Positions 1-12,050 of a stretch of 64,000 bases of DNA are shown one piece after another. The notes under the pieces were generated by a model. The model was given only the letters and a program-made list of their open reading frames with translations. It did not search any database and was not told where the DNA came from. A program made the translations under genes and the position numbers. This DNA comes from Calliphora vicina. Lineage: Eukaryota > Arthropoda > Insecta > Diptera > Calliphoridae. The stretch covers positions 39,207,667 through 39,271,666 of the forward strand of contig NC_088780.1 of the NCBI RefSeq assembly GCF_958450345.1. Reading direction: 5' to 3'. Numbering within the stretch: position 1 is the first letter of the stretch; every line of letters begins with the position of its first letter.

Positions 1-66
1 TGTTGTGCTTCAAACAAAAAATTGTTATTTTATGATAAAACAATAAAAATAGTCCAAGAACTCTTA

Positions 67-193
67 CCCCCAGTAACACTAAGACTGGTTATGTGTTAAC
101 TAATAGTTATACTGACAGTTTTCATACAAAAATAATTTTAACCGACAGTATAACTATTAGTTAAGGCATAACCAGGCTTCGTGTTAATGGGGG
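67..193. mobile_element. PIF/Harbinger-like MITE, copy 1
   Basis: A 127 bp near-palindrome whose ends begin CCCCCAGTAACAC and finish with the inverse ending GGGGG. It is flanked on both sides by TTA, the 3-bp duplication typical of PIF/Harbinger elements. A nearly identical copy with the same TTA flanks is at 27019-27145 and a shorter one at 20871-20914. No coding capacity. The superfamily is inferred from the duplication only. Confidence 0.75.
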
Positions 194-309
194 TTATTAG
201 TTTAAAACTTTTTTGTTTGAAAAACAACAAAAATGTGTTCAAACTATCGGACATTATGACCTAATAGCAGACCGTTTGAATCCCCCAATTGTTTTTGATG
301 ACCTTCACT

Positions 310-530
310 GTGTTTGGGGACTTATTTCTATTTTCAGAATTGGGGTTTTATTGCATATGAAATAAGGCCCCAATAATGGGGTGTTATTTCATTTCTGTTT
401 GGAGCATTATTTCATTTCGTTTGGGTCTTATTTTATTTGCAGAATTGAGGTTTTATTGCATATGAAATAAGGCCCCAATTTTTGGAGAGTTATTTCATTT
501 TATTTTTGGGGGGTATTTCATGCCGCCATA
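310..530. repeat. Two-copy tandem repeat of about 106 bp
   Basis: The stretch beginning CAGAATTGGGGTTTTATTGC near 335 recurs near 441 with few changes, each followed by a run of ATTTCATTT motifs. It is non-coding with no recognised function. The rest of 194-570 holds no gene. Confidence 0.6.
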
Positions 531-570
531 ATTAAATATAAAGTTGGATGAGGTACGATGAGATTAAAAA

Positions 571-1260
571 ACAAGTAAGAGAGCTATATTTGGCTGTGCC
601 GAATCTTATATACCCTTCACCAAATTATACTTCAAAATAAAAATTTTAAATATTTTTAAATAAACAAAATTTTTTTTTCCCAAAGTTGTTTTTTACATTT
701 TTTTGGAAAAAAAAATTTCGAATTGTTTTTTAAAATTTTTTTTTTGTTTTTTAATTTTTTTTTAATATTTAGCAAAAAAAAAACTTTTGGTGAAAAAAAA
801 TCGGGTTAAAAAATATTTTTTCGATTTTGACCTATTGTAGGTCCAACTTACTATGCGTCGTTGCAAAGGTCTTTGGAATATCTATCATTAGATATCCATA
901 TTGTCTATATAAATGACTTAAATAAATGAAATCCGATATACATAGGTCAAAAATCGAGGTTGTCCTGTTTTTTTCCTTATATCTCAGCCATTTGTGGACC
1001 GATTTATATCTCAGACATTTGTGGACCGATTTTCTCGAAGAATTCCGTAGATATTGATGTATGAATCGTGTATGTAAGTTATTTGAGGGCATCGGAAAGT
1101 TCATTTCCACAGACAGACAGACGGACATGGCTTAATCGACTCCGCTATCTATAAGGATCCAGTATATATATATTTTATAGGGTCGAAAAATTATATTGTG
1201 GAAATTACAAACGGATTGACAAACTTATATACCCTTCTCACGAAGGTGAAGGGTATAATA
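571..1260 (+). mobile_element. Interspersed repeat A, near full-length copy
   Basis: It starts with AAGTAAGAGAGCTATAT followed by a short hairpin (TTCGGC-like arms, slightly mutated here) and ATACCCTTCACC, and ends with GGTGAAGGGTATA, so the ends carry a subterminal inverted motif. Between them are a poly-A/T tract, a conserved block around the words GACGGACATGG and TTAATCGACTCCGC, and a 3' hairpin. About ten copies occur in the window in both orientations. The layout and the GACGGACATGG block resemble the DINE/INE-1 class of non-autonomous Helitrons of Drosophila; that assignment is from memory of the family and is not proven. The open frame at 832-1128 lies inside it and is not a gene. Confidence 0.75.
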
Positions 1261-1874
1261 AAATCGCTATTAACCGATTACAAATCCTTTCATTTGTTCA
1301 TTTTGATGAGCTCGAACAAAATATCCTTGACTTCATAACTTTTTTATGGTCTTATACAAATACTTACATACAATCATGGTTATCAACTTACAAAAATATA
1401 TGTATGTATAACATACATACATAAATATGTACATATGTATGTTTTTATTGTATATGTATTGTTTTAAAATAAGGGAGCAACTTTATGGCATTCTTTTATT
1501 TGTTACGGTTATTAAAAATCATTCGTTTGTAAAGATCAAAAAGCTTTAAGCCACCGCATCCATAAAACATTCCATATGTATTATTTTACTCTACACTTAT
1601 ATGTACATATTTGTACTTTTGTATGTATTTAAGGATATGCATTTAATCATATATATGTATATGAATGTATAACCAAAACTATGTATGTATATGTATGTTT
1701 TTCTGTATTTACGTCCTTCGGTAGCTTATCATCATACATATTTTTGGTTTTACTATAAACTCATACATTTTTCATGGATCCCTATTGACAGAGTGACTAG
1801 AAATAGTTAAAACCAATACAAAATTTTAATGAAATGTCAAAATATGTATGTGGTATCGCCATGAAATTAATTTA
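1261..1874. other. AT-rich DNA, no gene seen
   Basis: Runs of TATGTATGTA and CATACATACATA microsatellite occupy 1400-1720. No conserved reading frame or splice pattern was recognised. Confidence 0.5.
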
Positions 1875-2550
1875 ATCGCAGTTCTTTATACAGTCATATT
1901 TAAGCTTCAATCGTATGGGTTTATTAAGTGATATTTTACCTATAATCGTAGGTCTTTATACAGTTATATTTTACTTTAATCTTAAAACAGTCAGTTCAGG
2001 TTCAATCATAGATCTTGATACAGTCATATTTTAGCTTACTCGTAGATCTTTACACAGACATATTTTTGCTTCAATCGTAGGTCATGAATAATAAGATAAT
2101 CGTAGATCCTTACACAGAGAAAATAGATTCGTGATAGCAACCGAATTTGTAGCCAATCGAATGATTCGGTTGTACACATAGAATTTTTCGGTTATAACAA
2201 CAGAAAGTCAGTTGATAAAGAAGAATTTCAGTTGAGGAAACCAAACTTTAGTTACCCCTTCCAAAATATTATAGCCACAACTGTAAAATTCGGTCACTAA
2301 GATAGAATCATTCGATTGGCAACAAATTCGGTTGCTATCACGAAACTGTTTTCTCTGTGTATACAGTCATATTTTAGGTTCATTCGCATGTCTTTATACA
2401 GTCATATTTAGCTCCTATCATATTTAAGCTTTAATCGTAAGTCTTTAGACAGACCTATTTTACCTTCAATAGTAGGTCATATTTCAGCTTTAATTGTAGT
2501 TCATGAATAATAAGATAATCGTAGATCTTTATACAGTCTCCTTTTACCTT
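1875..2550. repeat. Degenerate minisatellite, unit about 45 bp
   Basis: Repeated words such as CTTTATACAGTCATATTT and TTCAATCGTAGGTC recur ten or more times with substitutions and short indels. The block holding GAATAATAAGATAATCG appears twice (near 2086 and 2508), suggesting unequal exchange of larger blocks. A MITE sits inside (2113-2359). No coding potential. Confidence 0.7.
2113..2359. mobile_element. MITE with about 55 bp inverted ends, TA flanks
   Basis: The left arm begins CACAGAGAAAATAGATTCG and continues through GATAGCAACCGAATTTG; the right arm is its inverse with a few mismatches and ends TCTCTGTG. TA is present at both flanks, as for Tc1/mariner derived MITEs. It interrupts the minisatellite, which resumes directly after it. 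Confidence 0.75.
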
Positions 2551-3130
2551 CAATAGTCATAAAATCATATTTTCACTACATACACAATAGCAATTTAACT
2601 TCCCTACAGCAAATCTCAATAGTGAAACTGTACTGACTTACTATTGACACAGTCTACAGTCAAATTTTAAGGTGTCCCAATAGATTATCAATCTGAGGGT
2701 TGCGCGATTCCCGTCAAAAACTCTGGGTGTTTCTGCAGACAAGCCAAAGGGCTTCTCAGTTTGTGTTTGTTTAATAATAATAATAAAAAAAACAACATGT
2801 GCGTGCCATTGGAAGTCTACTACTGACGAAAGTACTATTGACTAGGTACTTCTTTTGGGACATTGGAACCAGAGACATACTAGTAAATTTCAGTAATTCA
2901 AGTATACACTTTTGGTACTATTTTAAAGTAGATGTCGATAATAGCTCTGTTCAATAACTAAAAGTTGTTACTAGTTAGTAACAATTGTTACTGGAAAAGC
3001 GTTCATTAACTCAAAAAAACTTGCAAATAGAGAAAAAATCAAGAGCGTATAAATATTAGAGAGTGTTCTCTCGTTGCAAACTATTACAAGTTCTATTTTG
3101 AACTCGTAATAGTTAGCAGCTTATAAAGAT
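2551..3130. other. Intergenic DNA without recognised genes
   Basis: Mixed AT-rich sequence. A segment around 2970-3010 containing AATTGTTACTGGAAAAGCG recurs at 4200-4225, so the transposon at 3131-4045 appears to have landed inside an older repeat. Confidence 0.4.
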
Positions 3131-4045
3131 GTGGCCACTTAAAATCGGTACGGATTAAAGCGAGTGTAACTTTTCAATGAAACAACGTATGTTAACATTT
3201 TATACATGAAATTAAAGATAATTTATTAAGCTTTTAAATAAATATAAATGTAGGTTTATGGGTCCTTATTGCGAATAAATTTTCTTTTTATGCCTCCCAT
3301 TAATAGCTGCACAACTTTTCTTCCAACTTCTACCGTTATTCCAGCATATTTATTCCACTTTGTTCTCATCAAAATCTGATTATTTACTGTCTGCACTCTT
3401 TTTCAATTTACGTTTAACAATTGCCCAATATATCTCGATTGGACGAAGATTTGGGCAATTTGTTTAATTGATGTGTTTTGGTATAACATGATATATTATG
3501 AAATATTATTCTCATTATACCACATCATAGTTGTATTTGAGTAATGACAACTTGGCTAAAACTTTGTATCAGATGTGTAATATGAAAATATCAGATGTGT
3601 CTTCTAAATGACAGCAATCGCTTTTCCAAACTCTCTTTTTATATATAATTCTGAAAATTCTTTAAAAACATGTCTGAAAAGCTTGAATCTTCAAACCGCA
3701 GCTGCGGATTGACTGTCAAATTAATATTTTTGTTCAATTTTACGTATTCATATTTAAAGGCCACACAACCTCTAGATGCCGAGACGTAAAATTTTTGACC
3801 TGATATCTGCCGAAAATCAGATTTTAACCCGACAAAGTCAGATTTTCTAGATATTTGTGCACAATTTTATCTCTAGCTTCTTTTTCCATTGTGTCTACAC
3901 TTTTTAAAATTAAACATAATGACTTGCAAGTCATTGTAGAATAATGGTAGATTTGTTGTTAAAAACTTATGTAAATCTTTTTCCATTTTGATAACAGGGG
4001 GCGTTGTTATGATTACTACAGTGCGTACCGATTTTAAGTGGCCAC
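3131..4045 (-). mobile_element. Decayed Tc1/mariner-like transposon
   Basis: The ends are exact inverted repeats of GTGGCCACTTAAAATCGGTA. On the minus strand between about 3450 and 3290 the translation, across frames, shows transposase C-terminal words such as IYWAIV-like and RTKWNKYAG followed by a conserved tail, matching the end of Tc1-type transposases, but there is no open frame. The N-terminal part is missing. It is a dead copy. Confidence 0.65.
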
Positions 4046-4459
4046 TTCTTTATTTCATATGTTTTGTGTTATTTTTTATTTATTTACAATTTTATTTTTG
4101 TAGTGAAAAAATGTAAAAAATATAATTTTCAATAAAATTGAAGAAAATGTGAGTATTTATACATTTTAAAAGGAATTAAATGTGAAAATTGTGTGTATAA
4201 ACAATTGTTACTGGAAAAGCGTTCACTTACTTTTTACTATTTTTGAGAATTTAAGAGAGTAATTTTGTAAATTTTGATTTTATTCTCTCGTTGCAAGTAT
4301 TTACTGGGAAAGTAATGAACATACCTAATGAAACTGCATATTTTGTTAACATTTGACGTTGTATTAAAAAAAAATAAAAAAACGTACGAATTCATAAAAG
4401 TTGGAAGAGTCGTCTTCAAATTCATGTTTTTCTTATTCCCATCAAAGACAAATATAAAA

Positions 4460-4997
4460 CATGTAAGAAAGTATGGTCGGTCAATAATATTTTTCTTTTA
4501 AAATATCAATAATTTATATTCGTGAGCGATTTTCGAAAGTGGGTCTTATATGGGAGCTATGACCAATTATAGACCGATCACCATGAAGTTAGGTCGTGTG
4601 ATTTATGTCTATATGAAAGTTATTTATGTTGAATTTTGTGTGTATACCAACATTTTTAAGATATTTATGCATGTTAAAGTGATTTTCGGAAGCGGGTCTA
4701 TATGGAAGCTATGATTAATTATGGACCGATCGTAATATAATTTTGTGACATGAATTTAGTCCAAAACTTATTTGGAGCGAAATTTGTGTAGATACCTATA
4801 TAAATTAAACATTTATGACCGATACTGCCCAATTTCGGGAGGAGCCAGCCAGACGGACGGACGGACATCGTTTAATCGACTCAAAAATTTTAAGTCGATC
4901 GGTATACTTTAAGGTGGGTGTTACTAATATTTTTGGGCTTTACAAACAACTGCACAAACGCATTATACCCTCTTCATTATGGTGGTGAAGGGTATAA
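4460..4997 (+). mobile_element. Interspersed repeat C, related in layout to repeat A
   Basis: It contains CGGACGGACGGACATCG followed by TTTAATCGACTC and ends with a palindromic GGTGGTGAAGGGTATA. Two internal segments repeat the words GGTCTATATGG, AGCTATGA and GGACCGATC. A fragment of the same family lies at about 54600-54680. It has no coding capacity and may belong to the same class as repeat A. Confidence 0.55.
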
Positions 4998-6560
4998 AAT
5001 TTATACTATAAATATATACGCTTCGTTGACATTGTCGCCAAAAAGTCACCAAAATAGTCGACAAAACAGGTGACTTGGAGACACTTGTCCCCAGGTTTCC
5101 TTCAGGGAAATCTGGAGACATTGATACCACTTAAACTTGCTACAAGTAATGACTTTAATAACACATTGATAATTAGGTCTCACGAAACTGTTATCAGTAA
5201 AAACAGAAAATACTTATGCAAATGACTAGAAATTAAGCAATTATATAATAGATAATAAATAAGTCATTATACGACTACTGCCATGTAATGCAGACGGTAT
5301 GTAGTAGTCAGTTATTACCATATTTTTTCTTGGTGTATTCGAAAATAAGAATCGGTCTTCAATGTAAACTCTTACAGGTCATCTAAAACAACTCAAAGTT
5401 TCGACCTCGTTCTGTAAATCGTGAGATTTCAAACTCGTGCGATTTTCAAAAAACCGTTTAATTGACAATTGATGTTCTGCAAATTGGACAATACTAAAAC
5501 GAGTAAATCATGTGTATTTGAATTACAGAACACCAAACTATGTGAAATTATTTTAAAAACTAAAACGTTACTCGGATTCGGTTTACAGAACAAGCCGGTT
5601 TATTTCAGAAGATGTGTGTTAAATCGCTCAAAATTTTACATTTTCTACTTATGTAAGTATATTTTTCAATACATTTTTCGTCACACTGTCCATACACAGT
5701 AAATCTATACGATATAAAATAAACACACTCCCATTTACATTTTGTTATACAACATTTTTGGTATTTTATATTTGTATTTATGTGTGTGTGTGGGTATTAA
5801 ATTGTCTGTGTGTATTTATTTAAAACATATACATACAAAAAAGTTTCCATTCAACCACCAAAAAAAACATATTTTTCATATTTATTAATAAAAAAATCTT
5901 TTATTTTCATACACTCACATACAATATATTACATGTAATGTATATAAAATATTCGTTATTGCTGCTCTGCAGTTATTGTGACTATAGATGGTTGGCCTTT
6001 TTGAGAGGGTGTTAAGTCTACCAAAGTAAATTTTTAGGTATGGTTGGTATAAGTATTGTATTGAATCAATAAACCATATAATAATCCATTATAAAAGTCA
6101 AAATATCGAGTTATGTTTATGATGCTGGTATTTTCCATCCCTGTGTACGAATGTGTATTTATTTTGCAGGTGTATTGCAAATAATTTCATTGGTTGGGTC
6201 CATGAAGGGAAAATGTTAATAATTACATTATTTCAACATTATGTTTATTTAATAAAATTATAGGCGATCAGAAGAACATTAATGTACTTGCTGAACATGA
6301 AATATTTAATTAATTACATATAAGAATCTGTAATTAAACTGCTGCAAAAGTGTATGAACAAAAAAAAACATAATGCTTTGGCCTATTTTAGATACAAATT
6401 TTAAGTACCTTACATATTGTCCATATAAAAATATAAACAAGAACTCGAGATTCTCGAGATTTTTTCCTTCCAGATATAGAGAATCGTATAATCAAGAGGA
6501 TCGGATATTCACAGTAGGCATAATTGGAAAATAAATTTTGATAATTAGAACTTTTAAACT
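4998..6560. repeat. Intergenic; palindromic TTCTGTAAATCG repeat at about 5350-5605
   Basis: Words TTCTGTAAATCG and CGGTTTACAGAAC form the two ends of a palindromic element; related copies are at 9375-9510 and 10865-10960. The frame at 5469-5702 lies within it and has no protein features. The remainder is AT-rich with microsatellites (GTGTGTGTG near 5783) and no recognised gene. Confidence 0.45.
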
Positions 6561-7260
6561 ACCTTAGTAGTGAGATCGAAAAAACCTTAACACACGTTTT
6601 TCCTTAAAACTTTTAACTTTTAAGTATTATTTGATTTTTTTATCAAGTTACCTTTGCAAACCATGTCAGTTATTATGTTTAATGTCAATTATGTTCATTT
6701 GCTGTTAATCTGATTAAAATGAGTGACGAAAAAAAGTGCATACTAAAATTATAAAATATTTTCAACAACAAAAAAAGTTGACCAAACAATCAAAGTCAAA
6801 CTGATTCCAATGTTATTAAACAGTATCGGGAGAACTTGTCAGTTGATAGAAAACCTGGTTCATGTAGAAGGAATGATCCACATGATGTTTCTAAAATCAA
6901 TAAATAGAAAGCATTTTCAAAAGAGCTCCCAACTCATCCGGTAGAAAAGCAGACCGGTTACTCGGATAATTTGGTACGAAAAGTTAAAGCCAATGCAGGT
7001 TTAAAAACATACAAGGCTCAAAAAGTTCTGCTAAAAATTTAGAGGCTGAAGACATTGAAATAAAAGTTTATATAAAAAATATACCTGTCGCATAATGGAT
7101 GACGTATGGACAATTTTTCGCAGCTTCCGGGTCAATATTTTTTTATGTTGCAGTTGAGGCAACAGAAGCCAAACATTTGTTACAAAGGGCTCTATAAATA
7201 CCGAAATTTACATCAAGGAATGCTTACGAAAGAGGATGCTTCCATTCATAACACTTTACT
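6560..7260 (+). pseudogene. Tc1-like transposase remnant
   Basis: The segment opens with AGTGAGATCGAAAAAACCTTA, which also occurs at about 18085, and is followed by a decayed transposase on the plus strand. Frame-hopping translation from 6780 to 7030 gives words of a helix-turn-helix Tc1 N-terminus (KQYRENLS, then DRKPGSCRRND), broken by in-frame stops; 7080-7250 gives a partial catalytic core containing a GQYF-like motif. A related fragment in opposite orientation is at 18120-18540 and another at 16330-16660. Dead. Confidence 0.55.
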
Positions 7261-7737
7261 TTGAAAATCTGCAATCGATACCCACAACTCCAGCGATGAG
7301 ACTCATTGTTAACGGGTATGTTAATAAACAAAATTGGCGAATATAGAGTATGACCAATCAACAACAAACCCTACATACTCCATTACACCCAGAAAAATCC
7401 ACCGTTTGGTGCCACCAGAATATAGGTGGCATCACCGGAGATCGCGTTACGTTCAATGGAGATCGTTACCGCACCTTGATCAATAACTTTTAGTTTGAAA
7501 ATATGGATGACATTGATCCGGGCGAAATGTGGTTTCAACTGAATGGCGTTACGTGCCATACGGCGACCGTAACCATCGATTTATTGAAATCAAAAGTCGG
7601 TGATAACTTGATGGACAACAAATGGACCTGTCAATTGGTCTCCAAAATCATGGAGTCACTGGAGTATGCTGATAAACCAACAATGCTCGAAAAAGTGGCC
7701 CAGAATTGGACGTCTAGAATGCAGGGACCGTAACGGT
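7261..7737 (+). pseudogene. Tc1/mariner superfamily transposase fragment
   Basis: The frame at 7503-7733 (76 residues) contains MWFQLNGVTCHTATVTIDLL, the region around the second catalytic position of a mariner-type transposase; the usual aspartate of the QDGA motif is replaced (LNGV), which would inactivate it. Upstream, 7330-7500 reads as the preceding core with frameshifts. The tail resembles the family's C-terminus after an internal deletion. It is an isolated transposon fragment, not a host gene. Confidence 0.6.
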
Positions 7738-7850
7738 TATAAGTGATATCAAAAAAGTTATTATTATAACAGTTATTTTGTGACTTTAAAAATAAAAATC
7801 CATCTGAAACAGTTATTTTTCAACGTAATCATAAAAGTTCCCATGAAATT

Positions 7851-8383
7851 CTTAAAAAAGGGCTGTAAATAGACGTCATAAAAAAAACTCATTTGCGGAG
7901 TTTTATTTTTCTCGTCAGAAAAAAAACTCATTTGAGGACTTTTCTTTTTTCAGTCATAAAATAAAAGTCATTTGAAGAGTTTTTTTTCCCCGTCAGAAAA
8001 TAAAACTCATTTTATGTAAATTCACAAAATCGTTACAATTCGTAAATCCCCTTGCATTGCAATTGAATAATTTTGCATTAAAATAAAATCAAGTGGGATT
8101 TTGTTATTTGTTATAGTTTGATTCCTATTATCAAATTGTTGTTTTTTTTTTCTTTTCTTAAACAAATAAATTACTACAAGCATTATATCAGATAGACTCA
8201 ATAAAGATACTGGAAAAAAGTAGAAAATAAACGAAAAGAATTTTATTTTTTGACGGGAAAAATAAAACTCCTCAAATGACTTTTATTTTATGACGGAAAA
8301 AATAAAAGTTTTTTTCTGACGGAAAAATTAAAAAGAGTTTTTTTATGACGGCTATTTAAAACTACTTTTTTAAGTGTTGACAT
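7851..8383. mobile_element. Foldback-like element with internally repetitive arms
   Basis: The left arm (7851-8015) is built from repeated units of the type GTCATAAAATAAAAGTCATT with AGTTTT boxes; the right arm (8225-8383) is its inverse copy. The unique centre is AT-rich. Arms made of short direct repeats are the hallmark of foldback elements in flies. No coding frame. Confidence 0.65.
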
Positions 8384-8839
8384 AACATAGAGATTTTTTG
8401 ATTTGAAATTACAAAACATTGCAATACATGGTGTGGCAGTAATTTGATTAAAATTAAAACTCCCACAAAATATTAAAAGAATCCCAATATATATAAACTA
8501 TATGGGTTTGGTTTATACTAGGGTTGTCATTCGAATAATCGCGGAAAAATATATACATTTGGAAAAAAACCTTTCAAAAAAACAACACCAATAGTTTATA
8601 ATGTCATTTCAAGTTTGTTATATGTATGTATTGGAAATTTTATTAGGAACGACTTACTGTATTCATTTTCTAATCGACTTTTGATTATCACACAAAGATC
8701 AGAGCATTATGAATATTAACTTAAAAACGAAAAACTAGTGACTAGTAACTACTTAGGAAAGGTTAAGGTTAGGTATATTCAATAGAGTTCGAAATATCGG
8801 TCTATGATTTCACCTAGCCCCCATACAAATGTCGCCCTG

Positions 8840-9330
8840 AAATACTGTTTGAGCAGTCATAAATAAAAATTTGCACAAATTAGTGGCAAAAATCGTTGGG
8901 ACCAAAAGGGTTCTATATTTTATGAGCTACTGAAATTTGGCCAGACCATCACCTGTACACAACTGATTCGTTTGAAGCAGGCCAGACATGAAACTGTAAT
9001 ATTCCATCATCATATCGCTCGATCACATGTTACAATACCTGTTAAAAACTATTTAGGAAGAAGTGGTTGGGAAATTTTGCATCACCCGCCTTATAGTCCA
9101 GAACTTGCCCCGTCCGACTACTTTTGTTTCGAACGATGCTGAACGCTCTCTCTGGGATATGCTTCACTTCAGAACAAAGTATCCAAAATTGGCTTGATTC
9201 GTTCTTGGCCTTGAAAGATGAGCATTTTTTTTTTGGCTCGAAATCCATATGTTGCCAGAAAGATGGGAAAAGGTCATAACTAACAATGGCCAATAAATTT
9301 ATATTGTACAAATGTTTCAAAATAAAAGCT
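8840..9330 (+). pseudogene. mariner transposase remnant (Mos1-like group)
   Basis: On the plus strand the translation from 8900 runs through ELLKFGQTITCTQLIRLKQA, then HHHIARSHV, LHHPPYSPELAPSDY and QNWLDSFLALKDEHF, which is the order of motifs in the C-terminal half of mariner transposases, including the third catalytic position in PSDY (DD34D type). The second aspartate motif has decayed and there is at least one frameshift near 9140. The N-terminal third is absent. The antisense frame at 9042-9320 is a shadow. Confidence 0.8.
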
Positions 9331-9364
9331 AAACATTTTAAAAATTACAGCATTTTTAAGTCAT

Positions 9365-9510
9365 ACACCCAACACTCCGAGTTGTTTTTGAAATGAACTC
9401 AGATATTTTGGTTTTCTGTAAATCGAATCTATATGATGATTTACTCGTTTTACTTTCGAGTTACAAAACTGTTTCAATGTACAAAATCGTGCGATTTACA
9501 GAACAATAAT
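9365..9510. repeat. Copy of the TTCTGTAAATCG palindromic repeat
   Basis: TTCTGTAAATCGAATCTA near 9413 and its inverse form GCGATTTACAGAAC near 9492 bracket a short core that also appears at 5350-5605 and 10865-10960. It is non-coding. Confidence 0.5.
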
Positions 9511-9639
9511 TTGTTAATTTTTCATTTTTGAACCACTCCACTTTGGTCAATTCCGGCCAAAAATCCATAACTTCTTTATTTCTTTATAAAAATTTTTGAA
9601 ATTTGGTATTTGTATTTAGAATAGCATAACCGATCGATC

Positions 9640-10260
9640 GATAAATATTTCGATGTTCAAATACAGGGTTTGGCCAAAAAAGCATGGACGTTCTAAAGGT
9701 ATCAAAAAAATTGCATGTAAGTGGCTGAAATTTAGTCCAAAACAAAGAATAAAATATGTGATCGAACAAAAAAATGTTCACAGGGTTTGGCCAAACAATC
9801 ATGGATGTTTTAAAACCCATCGAAAAATTAGGTTATTCATGTAAATGCCTGAAATTTAGTCCAAAAATAAAGAATAGCATAAGTGATTGAAAAAAATAGT
9901 CGTAGAAATTTTGGAATACATATACACGGTTTGGCCAAACAATCATGGACGTTTTGAAATTATCGGAAAAGTTAGGTTATTCATGTAAATGCCTGAAATT
10001 TGGTGTACATTTAAGAACAACACACTTGATCCATCGCAAAAAATATTAGAAATTGCATACAGGAGTTGGCCTGTATTATTGACGTTATGAAAGTATCGAA
10101 AAAGGTATGTAATTTTTATAAATCGCTTCAATTAGGTTTATAATTAAAAATAACATAAATGATCCATTGAAAAAATTTCGACATACAAATATACATATAC
10201 ATGGGTTGACCAAATCAGTATAGACGTAAATAACTCTCAAACTTACATAATTTTTTAAAT
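9640..10260. repeat. Diverged tandem repeat, about five units of 120-130 bp
   Basis: Each unit carries GGTTTGGCCAAACAATCATG (or a variant), then a GACGTT word, then TGTAAATGCCTGAAATTTAG. Units begin near 9663, 9781, 9928, 10060 and 10200 and decay toward the right. Frames at 9584-9844 in both directions arise from the repeat and show no protein family. Confidence 0.7.
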
Positions 10261-10985
10261 TGACCAAAAAATATCAAAAAAAATTTTAAAATATGAAGGC
10301 ACTGAAACCGTTCTGGTTATTGGAATGGCAGATAATTGCTGATGAAATTTATAGTACTTACTCTTGATACTTTACAGTATTAGATGTAATTTACACTTAA
10401 CCTCTAATAGTCCCTTTTAATTTGTTCTGGCCTTTCAAACTTTTTTTTTTAATTTAGTTTCTATAGATTTAAAACTAGTTCCTAATCACTTCACTTTTTA
10501 TAAAAAGAACACGCAAAAACTCCTTAATAACTACGTGGAATGGTTAACTGCTAACCGTTTTATAAAAATATGTGCTAATTTGCAAAAAAAAAACTTTAAA
10601 GAAAAAAACACAGGCTACTTCGATTCAATTTTCTAATACTAAAATGACAAGAAAAAATCTTTGACTTTACAGCACTATAAATAACCTTATAGTTACTTTA
10701 AAGCTAAAATAATAATGATACTGTATATTCTGAAGTTTTAAGAAAAGTTTACCATCAAAATTTTATAAAAATTAAAAAAACGATCGAAATATGAATGTTT
10801 GATTTAAATAAGTGGAAACATTGAAATTTTAGAATTCAAAATAAAATATTCTTTTAATTATCCCCCCGTTCTGTAAACCGAATTCGAGTAACGTGAGAGG
10901 TTTTTAAAACGAATTTACATATTTTGGTGTTCTGTAAATCGAATCCATGAGAATTACTCGATTTATTTTCAATTAAAAACAATTC
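10261..10985. other. AT-rich intergenic DNA
   Basis: No gene recognised. A third copy of the TTCTGTAAATCG palindrome occupies about 10865-10960, immediately before repeat A. Confidence 0.4.
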
Positions 10986-12050
10986 AGAGAGCTATATTCG
11001 GCTGTACCGAATCTTATATACTCTTCACCAAATTATACTTCAAAATACAAATTTTAAATATTTTTTTTTTGTTTTTAAACAGACAGACAGACAGACATGG
11101 CTTAATCGAATCCGCTATCTATAATGATCCAGAATATATATACAGTGGGACCTACATTATCCGTATTGGTCGTGACCGGAAGCATTCTGGATAATCAATT
11201 TTCCGGTTAATTGAGTACCAATTTTGAGTAGTTTTTTAAAGGATTTTATGTACATATTTAAATAATATAAGGATTTTATTAAATTTCGGACATATGCCCA
11301 CAGCATTTCATTTTCTGGGCAGAGTAAGTTATTCTACGCATTTTTCAAAACTGCAGAAGTAACAGCGTTCCAAGCATTATTAATTGACAACAGTGCTTTC
11401 TTGATGTTAAACGCTTTCTTAAATTCGTATCTATTGATTGACGTGAATAGTTTTTGCACTATAGTTTTTCGATAATGACATTTAAAGCTCCATATTGCAC
11501 CCTGATCCATCGGTTGGATCAAAGACATCACATTTGGTTTGGAAAATTGTATAAATCGTTCATTGCTGAGTTTTTCTATTCTATTGATATGAATTGTGGC
11601 AGCTATATAATCAGCTGAAGATTTTTGTAATAAGTTTGTGAAATCCACGTCGCTTTTTTGTTTAATTTTGAGTGGAATATTTTAGCCTTTTCATTCACTA
11701 TTAATCCAGAACTTTTGGTTCTTCAGCTGTCTTTAAATATTTTCAGTTTCGAATGGGGAATTCTTCTTTTTCGTTTTATTCACATTGTGTTTGTTGTTAA
11801 AAAATAATCGAAAAAAATGTTTGCTTATAATCCCGGATAATTGAGGTTAACGGTTAATCGATGCAAAAAAGTTGAAATCGATCCAAAATTTGTTTCTATT
11901 TTTTTCACGGATAATTGATGTTGCCGGATAATCGAATCACGGATAATCGAGGCCTACTGTACTTTATAGGTTCGGAAAATTATATTGTGGAAATTACAAA
12001 CGGAATGACAAACTTATATATTCCCTTCTCACGAAGGTGAAGGGTATAAA
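10986..12050 (+). mobile_element. Repeat A copy interrupted by a pogo/Tigger element
   Basis: The 5' part (10986-11142) and the 3' part (11960-12050) together reconstruct the ends of repeat A, with a deletion of much of the middle. The pogo/Tigger copy at 11143-11959 lies in the TATATATA stretch that precedes CTTTATAGG in every intact copy. Confidence 0.75.
11143..11959 (-). mobile_element. Non-autonomous pogo/Tigger element, copy 1
   Basis: The ends are inverted repeats beginning CAGTGGGACCT and ending with the inverse of CAGTAGGCCTCGATTATCCG; the element is flanked by TA on both sides. The minus-strand frame 11334-11648 (104 residues) contains the words PNVMSLIQPMDQGAIWSFK, which is the C-terminal part of the DDE domain of CENP-B/Tigger-type transposases. 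The N-terminal DNA-binding and first catalytic regions are deleted, so it cannot move itself. It shares about the same deletion with the copy at 25774-26568. Confidence 0.85.

Noticed and set aside
832..1128. 98-residue minus-strand frame
   Set aside because: It lies wholly inside repeat A and its peptide reflects repeat words; the equivalent frame is broken in other copies.
7503..7733. 76-residue frame with a catalytic-like motif, considered as a domesticated transposase
   Set aside because: It is a short isolated piece with the catalytic aspartate lost, and the upstream part is frameshifted.
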